A stretch of DNA of 10,322 nucleotides from Lunasporangiospora selenospora (taxonomy: Eukaryota > Mortierellomycota > Mortierellomycetes > Mortierellales > Mortierellaceae). The stretch spans positions 12,502 to 22,823 of the forward strand of contig JAABOA010000141.1 of NCBI GenBank assembly GCA_015680635.1, read 5' to 3'. A program made the position numbers and the translations under genes. The notes under the pieces are model-generated. The model was given only the letters and a program-made list of their open reading frames with translations, was not told the DNA's origin and made no database searches. The stretch's first letter is position 1, and the number at the start of each line of letters is the position of its first letter. Shown piece by piece: positions 1 to 7,344 of this stretch.

Positions 1-98
1 TGAATTGCTCAAACCAATCTACTCTGGTGGTTGAATGGGTTCTCTTTCCACATAGACTCTGTTGCCCCGAACTCTTTTGAAGACACTAGTCAATTGTT

Positions 99-1274
99 TT
101 ATTTTTGAGGATTGGCAGAGAGGAACCCTTTTTTTCTTTTGGTAATTGGTGAGGATGGATAAGAGTGATTGTCTCTTCTGATGAGTGATTCTTTGTATGA
201 GAGTATGAATGACTTTGACTCATTGGAGTAACTAGTCTTTGACATTGCAACTTCTCTGCCCGCCTCCTGGACCTTTGAACAAGGTTTGCCCCTCCAACCC
301 TTGACATGAGAGAGCAAGCTATCAGAGCAGTTATAGTCCCATCCACAGAGACAGACGAAGCGCATGTCTTTGAAACGATCCCTTTTGATCTCGAAGGAAA
401 CATTGGGCAGTAGGACATGGGATTGTAGTATATCTTTATGATACTTTCGAAGATGTCTTTGTATAACAGCGTTGTCCTCTAGAGTGCTTTTGCTCCTATG
501 AGTGCTAACTCGGACCAAAGGATTGTATTGCCCATTGCTTTTTAGAATACTGGCAACCCCAACGTGGTTGTTTAGGGCCTTGTCATCTGGATCGTAGCGT
601 TTACCGTTTTGCAGAGGATCAGGGCAGTCAGAAGGGGGAAGAATGACAACGCTGAGGAAAGAATTATTGGATCGGGATCGTTCAACAATAAAACCCTTGA
701 TACAGTGATAGTAAGAACATGCTGCTTGAGGCATGATGCTGGAGGATATGAAGAATAGTAGTGTAAAGGACAGACAATAGGACTCGAGTATTGGGAAGAG
801 AGAAGAGAGAGTAAGAAATAATACAAAAGACATGCGTATGTATGGGAGGCAATGCAGGACCCAGGTCAATTGCAAGTTACTGTTGTTATTTTTGAGGGAG
901 AAAGGTATGGCCCAAAGAGCGGTGGCAAAGAAGAAGAACGAAATGGACGAGGTGCAACTGGTTTGGGCTAGGGAGGGCGGAGCGATTTTTACACCAGCGT
1001 GAGAATTCTGATCAAAGTGCAAAGAAGACAAATGTTCATCGTGCAGAAAAGAAAATGCGGGGAAGAGTCCCATACAAGAGATGATGGTGACCATAAGGAC
1101 ATCTAAAGAAAAAGGAAAGAAGGTAAAATGCCTCATAGAGAGGCCTACGCCCAACATGCTAGTACAACTGCCGGGGTGGAGGCCGGGGTGTGATGCGAAG
1201 ACCTTGGTTATGTGGAAAATATGCAGAGGGCGGGACGGGGGGTAGAGCGCTTTCCCGAATTCCTGGGCCATCAA
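99..1274 (-). CDS. Unassigned open frame with C-terminal zinc-finger-like motif
   Basis: I do not recognise this gene. It is a 391-codon open frame, improbably long for chance, but its two halves differ. Residues 1-205 are rich in Phe, Ser and Leu with hydrophobic stretches near 51-77, 110-126 and 148-180; this is what a pyrimidine-rich intron or non-coding strand looks like when translated, though membrane segments are possible. Residues about 208-345 look like real protein. They include RHLRKYH at 273-279, which resembles the second half of a C2H2 finger without its cysteines, then Cys308, Cys310, His323 and Cys332, giving CxC-x12-H-x8-C, with the x12 spacing typical of zinc fingers. A possible splice acceptor (TTTCCTCAG, near 650) would start a C-terminal exon just before the convincing part. 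The stop codon overlaps a minus-strand AATAAA (98-103). A nucleic-acid-binding role is inferred only. The start is unsettled. Confidence 0.4.
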   Translation of the reverse strand: MMAQEFGKALYPPSRPLHIFHITKVFASHPGLHPGSCTSMLGVGLSMRHFTFFPFSLDVLMVTIISCMGLFPAFSFLHDEHLSSLHFDQNSHAGVKIAPPSLAQTSCTSSISFFFFATALWAIPFSLKNNNSNLQLTWVLHCLPYIRMSFVLFLTLSSLFPILESYCLSFTLLFFISSSIMPQAACSYYHCIKGFIVERSRSNNSFLSVVILPPSDCPDPLQNGKRYDPDDKALNNHVGVASILKSNGQYNPLVRVSTHRSKSTLEDNAVIQRHLRKYHKDILQSHVLLPNVSFEIKRDRFKDMRFVCLCGWDYNCSDSLLSHVKGWRGKPCSKVQEAGREVAMSKTSYSNESKSFILSYKESLIRRDNHSYPSSPITKRKKGFLSANPQK

Positions 1275-1380
1275 TAATAAACTCTACCACCCTTTGAGCC
1301 AAAGCTACCATATCTGACAGTTTGCATGTCCGCTCAACTCATGCATGAACCGAGGTACAGTCGACTTTGCGCCACAATAC
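1275..1380. other. Short spacer, no gene seen
   Basis: This spacer lies between the start of the minus-strand zinc-finger-like frame and the first part of the F-box relic. It shows no recognisable gene, RNA or repeat. Decayed sequence from the relic's missing 5' part could be here, but I could not align it by eye with the intact F-box gene. Confidence 0.35.
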
Positions 1381-1600
1381 CTGTTCCTCCGTGTCCAAAA
1401 AGACCCTTGTTCTTGAGAGAACATTCGAGCAATCTGGGCGGAGGAAATCTATACAAACGATATCGAACACTCTTCCTTGGGCATGTTATCAACTCGAGCA
1501 TTTCTAGATGCAAATCTCTCTCTCAAAAAAAGGATGAAATCACCAATACAGTATGGCACTACCGCTCACCTTTTAGAATATCTGTTTACCCGTTTGGCCA
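1381..1600 (+). pseudogene. Relic fragment of an F-box/LRR-like gene
   Basis: Bases 1409-1471 align without gaps to 4991-5053 of the intact plus-strand F-box gene, with about 49 of 63 positions identical by eye. Identity continues through a 2-base deletion into a second block (GGGCATGTTATCAACTCGAG against GGGTGTGTCATCAACTCGAG). In the intact gene this stretch encodes about residues 347-377, from the cysteine-rich LCSC repeat through PWVC to QLE. The deletion breaks the frame and an in-frame TAG follows the second block. Weaker similarity extends upstream to about 1381, and downstream to about 1600, where FTRLAKQ resembles the intact gene's FKRLAQL. No F-box-encoding 5' part was found. This is therefore a dead partial copy in the same orientation as the gene at 3952. 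Outer limits are uncertain. Confidence 0.72.
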
Positions 1601-1639
1601 AACAGGTGGAAAATCCTTGCCCCTCTAGGCTCTACTCTA

Positions 1640-1924
1640 TCCCCAACAAAACTATTTCCATTGCGAACAGGGAAAAATGATCTCCTCAGCCTCCGCAAAA
1701 TACACATCCCCTTTCCCTCAGTGCTCTCAATCGCTGTACTCTTCCTCTTCCTCTTCCTGTATCTTTCTTTTGATTGGCCTCCTAAGCTCGCCAGGGCTAT
1801 CTACCACGTCCCTATGCGTGTCCCTAGGGATTATTACGTTGTGGTTGTGAAACCTAAAGTCGTTGACAATGTCTTTTCGCTGAGAGTCCAGAGCAGAGAG
1901 TAGGCTAGCACGCATGCCTGGAGA
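1640..1924. other. Gene-free interval with a CTTCCT-type pyrimidine tract
   Basis: No convincing gene. The interval separates the F-box relic from the 3' end of the recombinase pseudogene. It contains a pyrimidine tract of repeated CTCTTC units at about 1738-1760. Open frames on both strands (1661-1903 plus, 1727-1915 minus) are short, overlap each other and have low-complexity hydrophobic or charged runs, so I do not call them genes. The last part of the F-box gene may once have extended into this interval, but any similarity is too weak to state. Confidence 0.4.
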
Positions 1925-2752
1925 CTAGTCCTTGAGGGGAGTGTGAAGGCCGTGCGAAGACATACCAATGCGCCATTGGCTGTCGACCCCCTGCACTGTT
2001 TTGGCCATGGGAGTCAACTGACGGGGCTGTACCACCTGGTTCTGCTGCCAATCAGTAGCTGGAGTACTAACAACAGAGTGCCGGTAAGGCTGCTGCTGCA
2101 GATCATGCTGTTGCAGAAGTGTGCCTTGGATAGCGGATTCAGGCTTTGAGCAATCCCATTAAGGATGCCAGTAATTTCAGTCTGGTGCTGTTGAAGTTGC
2201 TGCTGAAGTTGTTGTCGGTGAACAGTGTTGTCGGTGAGCCGCTGCTGAAGACGTGCTACCTGGTCTTGCAATACTTTATCCGAGGGTGGTACGCCATCAC
2301 ATTCACCCATAAAAGATGTGTGTTTACACCCTCCCTGATCCCAGAGAACTGATCTTCAAATAGCTCTCGATAGCCTCGCGCTCCGCGTCCTTGGACCAGC
2401 CACCCCACCACTTGCATGCCTCAAGAGACCACTGTGGCTTCTTGAACGTTAAACAGTGCTGTGCTCCTCCTCGACGGAAGCAGTGGTTGGTGTAGCGGAA
2501 CTTGGTGGTATCCTCGATCAGACCAACCTCTTTGGTGGAGATGTCAAGGTACTGTTGGATGGTGTCAGGCGAGACATTTTGATGGAGACTGACATCGCCT
2601 CGGGCGCCAAGGGTGGGGAAAACATAGTCCTCATTCCTGAGAGGGTGGCCCATCCGTTGAAGGTATCTCAGCCAGCACGTCAAGGGATTGTCCAGCTGTG
2701 AATGGATCTGGTAAACATTATAAAGGGTAGCGGTAGCAGGAGGGTTGAGCGA

Positions 2753-2777
2753 GGGAAAGAGAAAGAGAAAGAGAAGA
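2753..2777 (+). repeat. GAAAGA short tandem repeat
   Basis: About four units of GAAAGA with slight drift lie inside the intron-like insert of the recombinase pseudogene. On the gene strand it reads as a (TCTTTC)n pyrimidine tract, of the type found near 3' splice sites, although no AG acceptor follows in a usable position. Confidence 0.6.
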
Positions 2778-2962
2778 GGCGCCCAAGGTGGTGACGGGAA
2801 CTGCACATACAATTTGATGCATCGTCCTGTTCTGCTTTTTGAAAAGTAGGCTTGATCTTGAAGAAACGACGACCGCTTTTCTGCGTCCTGAATAACGTAT
2901 CACTCTCGCGTATGCCAAGACCTTCGATCATAAAGCCCTGGAGTTTATGCAGCTCGTCGTTT

Positions 2963-3053
2963 CTACACCAGTGTTTAAGGAAAGTAATAACAAACCGGCA
3001 AATGAGACGAAAAAGAAAGGAAGAAAGATGGAAAAAGAGGATAAAAAAATCAC
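2963..3053 (-). other. Spliceosomal intron in the recombinase pseudogene
   Basis: Reading the minus strand, the coding frame ends GCA-AA and meets a GTGATT donor at 3053. A stop codon follows immediately if unspliced. A pyrimidine-rich stretch with CTTAAAC, a plausible branch region, leads to the acceptor GTGTAG ending at 2963. Removing these 91 bases (phase 2) restores an uninterrupted frame giving WAKNDELHKLQG, which is what box I of the recombinase family should look like. Confidence rests on that frame restoration; no transcript evidence is available. Confidence 0.7.
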
Positions 3054-3824
3054 TTTGCCCAAAGATAAAATCCTGTCGGTGCATAGGCTTGGAAGAACAA
3101 ACACTTGGCGAGACCATGCTCCTCCTGCACAGCAGGTCGATCAAGGTATGCCATTAGCTTTTCCATGGACTGAAGAGTAATAGCAATTTTGCGTCTGATC
3201 ACCCCTTCTCGATTGAGCTGCTTCCCAAGAGTCTGAATATATTGAGAGAGGCCAATGTCGTTCGCAGGGTTCCCAATACACGAGCCATCCCTCTGTGTGT
3301 AGTGGAACCTCCACACAGACCTGATGGTCTCAGCAGTGATGGGCTGAGATTCCTTCTTGTTCTTTCTCTTGCTCTTGCCTTTGCCTGCCCTTTTCCCACA
3401 ATTGTCTCCATCCTGCACCGGGTCCAGAAGCCCAATCTCCCGTTCGGCTTCCTGGTCACTCTCCTGCTCCTCCTGCTCGATCCCCTCGCATTTGAATGCA
3501 ATGTAGGCTTGGAGGACCAACTGGTGATCGTATCCAACGCACCTGCTCGACCAATTGAATGGCAATAAACGCGTCCTCCTTTCAGGTAGAGATCGTGGTA
3601 TCTTGGCAAGCCTTTAGCGTGGGGGAGGTCCTTGGTGTATTTGTCGCAGCAGCGAGGTGCTTCCCAAACGTACTCTCATCGACTCGGAGTACAGAATCGA
3701 CATCATCAAGTTCGTCAATCACCGTGTAATTGGCATCTCCACGAGCAACCACTGTGGGTGAGACCATGTGAAGGTCAGCAGCTCGGACAGCGGCATCGAC
3801 GCGTACACGGCCAGGGAATGCCAT

Positions 3825-3951
3825 TGCCGAGGATGCAGATAGGGTTTGAAAGTTGAAATGATCTATAACCCGTGGCGTGTGGGCGTTACGAACCTCTTTT
3901 TTAAAATCTGCCCGTTTGCTGTCTTTTGCTCACTGGGCATCGATTCCAACA
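3825..3951 (+). promoter_or_regulatory. Putative promoter and leader of the first F-box gene
   Basis: These 127 bases separate the recombinase pseudogene, transcribed away to the left, from the ATG at 3952. A T-run running into TTTTAAAAT (about 3897-3909) is the only TATA-like element, about 45-55 bases before the ATG. The start context CAACAATGG is a good fungal initiation context. An in-frame ATG exists at 3877, but it adds 25 residues absent from both paralogs. The promoter assignment is by position only. Confidence 0.3.
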
Positions 3952-5586
3952 ATGGAGAAGGCACTGTCGATTGTAGAGCTCCGGGACCTCGTCGCCAGCT
4001 TCCTTTGTCATCGAGACTTGTATCTGTGCACTCTGGTATCAAAAGCCTGGCAGGAAACCTTTGAGCCATGGCTTTGTCAAACCATCAGGGTCGGCAGTCG
4101 TGGAAGGATGATGTTCAGCAATCCGGGGGCCATTCGAAGGATCGCACATTTCATCCACAGTCTTGATTTCAACGGGATCAAGATGACTCTAGAGGATATT
4201 GATTGCTTCAGCTCATGTACTCGGCTGCGGGAATTGACGATCCGGGACAAATACCACATGTGCCGGAATGAACTCGACCCACTCTCTCTCTTTTTGATTG
4301 CACGCAATGCCTCCACGCTTCAAACACTCTGCTGCCGCCGCTCTCATTCACAAAGGATCCTTTCGGTTGAAATCATGAAGACAATTGCGAATTGCTCCAG
4401 ACTATCCACCCTGCAACTCCATAACACTGCTCTTTCCTTTGACTCGGCTACCCAAATTTCTTTTTCATTGCTTATTTCACGTTTGAAGGCTCTAACTTTG
4501 AACGATGTCGACTTTCCTGAAGAGTTCTCGTGGCCAGAGAATGTGAGCTTTCCGCTTCTGGAACGACTGGAGGTGATCTGCGCTGTACACTCTTCTAGAA
4601 CCCAAATCATCCCAATTGCTCGTCGCTCTCCTAACCTCAAGGTCTTTGATATCAAAGGACGGATTGCACCTTTATTCCGTGGCCTGTCCAAAGAAGTCAT
4701 CCCCTTCTGCCTCCAGATCGAAGTGCTGAGTCTAAACCAGGATCGACGGTGTACTAGGGCGCGACATGAAATTGTCAATACTATACTTTCACGACGAGCT
4801 AAACAGAACAGCCCCAACTCTCCTCCGCTCAAATGGGTTGACTTTCCAATAGGAAGTGACAGACAATCTCACTATCAGGCTACTAGGTTCTTTGAACACC
4901 TTGACAAAATGAATGTCTTTGCTACGCTAGAGGCCATTAACTTCAAGAATTGTGTCTGGGTCACTGGCTCCCATATTCAAAGAGTCCTCTGTTCTTGTGT
5001 GAACCTTCGAGCGTTCCGAGCAGACCAAATTTATGCATTCGATATCGAACACTCTCCTCCCTGGGTGTGTCATCAACTCGAGTATTTTAATGTAATGATC
5101 TCTCATGGTAAAATGAGAGATGTATATTCCGATACAGAAGACAGCATGGATCCCGACACCTCTCCTGCTTCCACATCCAGTCTTCCAACCAACGGTCATG
5201 AGGGCTCCTCGCATGCCATTTTCAAACGTCTAGCCCAGCTTCGACAGCTCCGTGTCCTGGATATATCCTATCGCTCAACCTTTCACCAGGATCAACCACA
5301 CTATGTTCAAGGGATGTGCTTTCGTCTCGAGAGTGGCCTTGATTTGTTAAAGCCATTGAAACGACTCCAGCATATTGGTTTTTTAGAAATTTTACCGGCA
5401 CCACGAGAGGAGGACATTATGTTTATGATTAATACCTGGCCAAATCTACAAACGATCTGTGGAAAAGTCCATGTCAATAAGCAGGAGGACCAAGAACACG
5501 TGAGCCAGTTTTCGAAACGATATGGAATCCACAGCAACAATTCACCCCTTAGTCCGCTCAAATACATAGTAAATCGATATTATTGA
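3952..5586 (+). CDS. F-box protein with degenerate leucine-rich repeats (paralog 1)
   Basis: This is a predicted substrate-recognition subunit of an SCF ubiquitin ligase: the F-box binds Skp1 and the repeats choose the target. The 544-residue protein starts MEKALSIVELRD; this ATG, not the in-frame one at 3877, matches the MExAL starts of both paralogs. The F-box spans about residues 4-47 (RDLYLCTLVSKAW, PWLCQTI). Irregular LRR-like units follow: LRELTI, LSTLQLHN, LKALTLNDVDFP, PNLKVFDIK, LEAINFKN, VNLRAFRA. PWVCHQLEYFNV begins at 370, an acidic Ser/Pro-rich loop covers about 386-421, LRQLRVLD begins at 430, and FMINTWPNL is at 491-499. No signal peptide or membrane segment is seen, so a nuclear or cytosolic site is expected. 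No intron is needed. It converges on the next gene with 165 bases between stops. Its target is unknown. Confidence 0.9.
   Translation: MEKALSIVELRDLVASFLCHRDLYLCTLVSKAWQETFEPWLCQTIRVGSRGRMMFSNPGAIRRIAHFIHSLDFNGIKMTLEDIDCFSSCTRLRELTIRDKYHMCRNELDPLSLFLIARNASTLQTLCCRRSHSQRILSVEIMKTIANCSRLSTLQLHNTALSFDSATQISFSLLISRLKALTLNDVDFPEEFSWPENVSFPLLERLEVICAVHSSRTQIIPIARRSPNLKVFDIKGRIAPLFRGLSKEVIPFCLQIEVLSLNQDRRCTRARHEIVNTILSRRAKQNSPNSPPLKWVDFPIGSDRQSHYQATRFFEHLDKMNVFATLEAINFKNCVWVTGSHIQRVLCSCVNLRAFRADQIYAFDIEHSPPWVCHQLEYFNVMISHGKMRDVYSDTEDSMDPDTSPASTSSLPTNGHEGSSHAIFKRLAQLRQLRVLDISYRSTFHQDQPHYVQGMCFRLESGLDLLKPLKRLQHIGFLEILPAPREEDIMFMINTWPNLQTICGKVHVNKQEDQEHVSQFSKRYGIHSNNSPLSPLKYIVNRYY
5098..5121. repeat. 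Perfect 9-bp inverted repeat inside F-box gene 1
   Basis: ATCTCTCAT and ATGAGAGAT are exact reverse complements separated by six bases (GGTAAA). The repeat lies at the junction between the PWVC block and the variable acidic loop of F-box gene 1. It could form a small hairpin in the mRNA or be chance. The aligned position in the upstream relic keeps CTCTCTC but not the second arm. Confidence 0.6.
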
Positions 5587-5591
5587 CACGA

Positions 5592-5746
5592 GTCAAGATG
5601 AAATAGTTATTCCCCTCAGCTGGCCAATCCTTCTTGATAAAATTGTCTATCAGATAGTCATGCAAACATTGCTTCAATGCTATCGGATCCTTAGGCTTCA
5701 GTAAGACGTACATGGTCTGCTCAATTTTATTAGCGTTTGATCTCAT
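5592..5746 (-). other. Unassigned small open frame in the convergent intergenic gap
   Basis: The gap between the two convergent F-box genes is open on the minus strand, and the frame begins just beyond the stop of the second gene. Part of it, including MYVLLKPKD and FIKKDWPAEG, has a protein-like amino acid mix with no low complexity. I do not recognise it. It could be an eroded exon or fragment of another gene, or the 3' UTR of paralog 2 that happens to be open. The frame runs on to 5558 within the end of the plus-strand F-box gene. Confidence 0.25.
5726..5731 (-). terminator. Polyadenylation signal candidate for F-box paralog 2
   Basis: A canonical AATAAA on the minus strand sits about 20 bases beyond the TGA of the minus-strand F-box gene. 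The position suits 3' end formation for a compact fungal gene. It overlaps the small unassigned open frame in the same gap, which argues for that frame being untranslated. Confidence 0.4.
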
Positions 5747-5751
5747 GTCTG

Positions 5752-7344
5752 TCAGAAGTAAGTGCTTCTTAGATGGTCATAGGCTGTTGCGCAAGCAGGT
5801 CTCATTATTGGGCCACGCTTCTTAATTGTTTGAGCTATTTGTTGTCGAACCTCCAGAGAATACTCGACATAGTTTGAGGAGAAGTGACGCAGGTTGGGCC
5901 ATGCATTGATCATGAACAGGACATCTTGACCACTGGGAGGATGTGGCCAGATCCTCAAGTACTCAATCCACTCTAATTTCTTGAGACCCTCCAGGAGCTC
6001 GAGTCCCTGACCCAACTGGAACCTGATTCCATGTTGAGGTGATATCTTTGGAAACGATCTAAACGTATACAATGTAACGTCCAAGACTCGAAGTTGTCGA
6101 AGTTTCGAGAGTCGACAAAAAATATCATGAAAGTAGGCGGTAGATGATGAGTCCGTATCAGGAAAGCCTTGAAGAACGTTTGCCTGTTGGGATGGCAAAC
6201 AACCAAAAGTGTGTACAGTTTCGTGGAAAAAATGAACCTTGAGGTACTCTAGTTGATCACAGACCCATGGCACGTCTATGGAAATGTCGTCTGTTGAGAT
6301 CTTTTCTGCTTGGAACGCCCGAAGTCTTGGACATAGGCAAAGAATAGACTGAGCCATTGCACCCGATACCGCATTTTGGTCGAGTTGGACTGCCTCCAAG
6401 GTCTCAAAGATCCCGCTCGAGATCAGTCGCGCAAAGAGTGCATCGAGCTCAGGTTGAGTTCTCTGCTTACTTGGCTGGATGTCCACCCACTTGACTCTTC
6501 TTTTCGGATGCAAGAGTGCTTCAATAAGCTGGAATCGAATATTTGTGTCCCATTTTTCAGTAGCGATCCGTACCACCTCCAAACGAGGACAGGAAGGAAT
6601 GATCCTATGGGTCATGGCCGAGACGATATCTTCCTCACCAACGGCATACCATTCGAGAAACAAGAGGTTGGGGCATCGACTTGCAAAGTCGGAAAACGAA
6701 TCCACGGCATTCGTGTTGGAAGGAAACGCAACGTTGAGGCTTGTCAAGTTAATAAAGACCGCTTCGTGTCCTAGCCACTGAGAGTCTGTCGGGAAGGAGC
6801 AATCCGCCAAAGCCAAAGACCTAAGTTGACTAGTACAGAGTCTTGTAAGCCCTTCGACAAGCTGCGGACTAGTCTGGAGCGCAACCCGCCTGAGTTCTAA
6901 CCGAATCAACTCTGGGCATTGGGTCACCTCTACGCAGAGTCCCTGTGAAGTAAATTTGTCCGTGAACTGGCCACGATCCAAGCGAAACTCTTTGAGCGTG
7001 GATAGATTTTGCTTAACCAGTCGAGCATAGGCAGCCTGGAGGTCGGGGGCTGTGCAAGGGCTTCTAATATCCAGAGTTTGCAGCTGAGTGCAAGAATTAA
7101 AAATGTCCATGTCTTTGATCATTTGGTTGATGATGAGATGACGGACGAGTCGACCCCGCTCCCTTAGTCGCTCGAATGAGTTGCGTAGATTTAATCCTTG
7201 CTGAAGTCCCACAGTTCGGTAGAGCCATGGAGTCGCTGAAATACTCCATGTTTTGGAGACAAGTGCACATGAAGCCAAGTCGAATGGATCGAGAAATCGA
7301 ACAATGTAATCTCTGATTTCCGAAAGGGCGAGAGCTCGTTCCAT
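5752..7344 (-). CDS. F-box protein with degenerate leucine-rich repeats (paralog 2)
   Basis: A predicted Skp1-binding SCF adaptor of 530 residues and a paralog of both neighbours. The start MERALALSEIRDYIVRFL aligns with the other two; an in-frame ATG at 7377 would add 11 residues and is not favoured. The F-box covers about residues 4-47 (DLASCALVSKTW, PWLYRTV). LRR-like units include LQTLDI, LIRLELRRVAL, LRSLALADCSFP, PNLLFLEW and LRAFQAEKI. PWVCDQLEYLKV starts at 359. The variable loop is shorter here (about 376-403, with DTDSSST). LRQLRVLDV starts at 415 and FMINAWPNL at 477. No intron, signal peptide or membrane segment is seen. The gene is divergent enough from paralog 1 that the duplication is not recent. 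It is head-to-tail with paralog 3, 554 bases downstream of that gene's stop. Substrate unknown. Confidence 0.9.
   Translation of the reverse strand: MERALALSEIRDYIVRFLDPFDLASCALVSKTWSISATPWLYRTVGLQQGLNLRNSFERLRERGRLVRHLIINQMIKDMDIFNSCTQLQTLDIRSPCTAPDLQAAYARLVKQNLSTLKEFRLDRGQFTDKFTSQGLCVEVTQCPELIRLELRRVALQTSPQLVEGLTRLCTSQLRSLALADCSFPTDSQWLGHEAVFINLTSLNVAFPSNTNAVDSFSDFASRCPNLLFLEWYAVGEEDIVSAMTHRIIPSCPRLEVVRIATEKWDTNIRFQLIEALLHPKRRVKWVDIQPSKQRTQPELDALFARLISSGIFETLEAVQLDQNAVSGAMAQSILCLCPRLRAFQAEKISTDDISIDVPWVCDQLEYLKVHFFHETVHTFGCLPSQQANVLQGFPDTDSSSTAYFHDIFCRLSKLRQLRVLDVTLYTFRSFPKISPQHGIRFQLGQGLELLEGLKKLEWIEYLRIWPHPPSGQDVLFMINAWPNLRHFSSNYVEYSLEVRQQIAQTIKKRGPIMRPACATAYDHLRSTYF

Larger units (their letters stand above)
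1925..3824 (-). pseudogene. Degenerate Crypton-like tyrosine recombinase
   Basis: Tyrosine recombinases of this kind cut and rejoin DNA through a tyrosine-DNA link and mobilise Crypton elements, which carry no transposase of the DDE type. The catalytic core lies at 2324-2720: KFRYTNHCFRRGGAQH holds the HxxR box (His at 2483-2485), followed by a conserved WWGGW and a candidate nucleophile in ESYL (Tyr at 2360-2362). Upstream, 3054-3565 encodes an acidic then Lys-rich linker (KGKSKRKNKK) and a helical core-binding region ending FYLWA. A 91-base intron (2963-3053) joins this to KNDELHKLQG, the box I region. Downstream, 1925-2310 encodes a glutamine-rich coiled coil and a second Gln-rich segment. 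The reading frame breaks several times: near 2311 and 2357, within 2130-2160, at an intron-like insert without acceptor (2720-2810), and probably in 3530-3600. It is probably non-functional. No element ends or target duplication were found. The 5' limit is a guess. Confidence 0.78.

Noticed and set aside
86-418. 110-codon minus-strand open frame
   Set aside because: It overlaps the stronger zinc-finger-like frame in another frame and has no recognisable content.
1326-1680. Two plus-strand open frames of 100 and 67 codons
   Set aside because: They cover the F-box relic in mixed frames; nucleotide alignment with the intact gene explains the sequence better than a new gene.
1661-1915. Opposed open frames of 80 and 62 codons
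   Set aside because: They overlap on opposite strands and come from a pyrimidine tract; no domain or start context supports either.
3242-3568. Plus-strand 108-codon frame with hydrophobic stretches
   Set aside because: It is antisense to the acidic and Lys-rich linker of the recombinase pseudogene, which gives Leu-rich shadow sequence.
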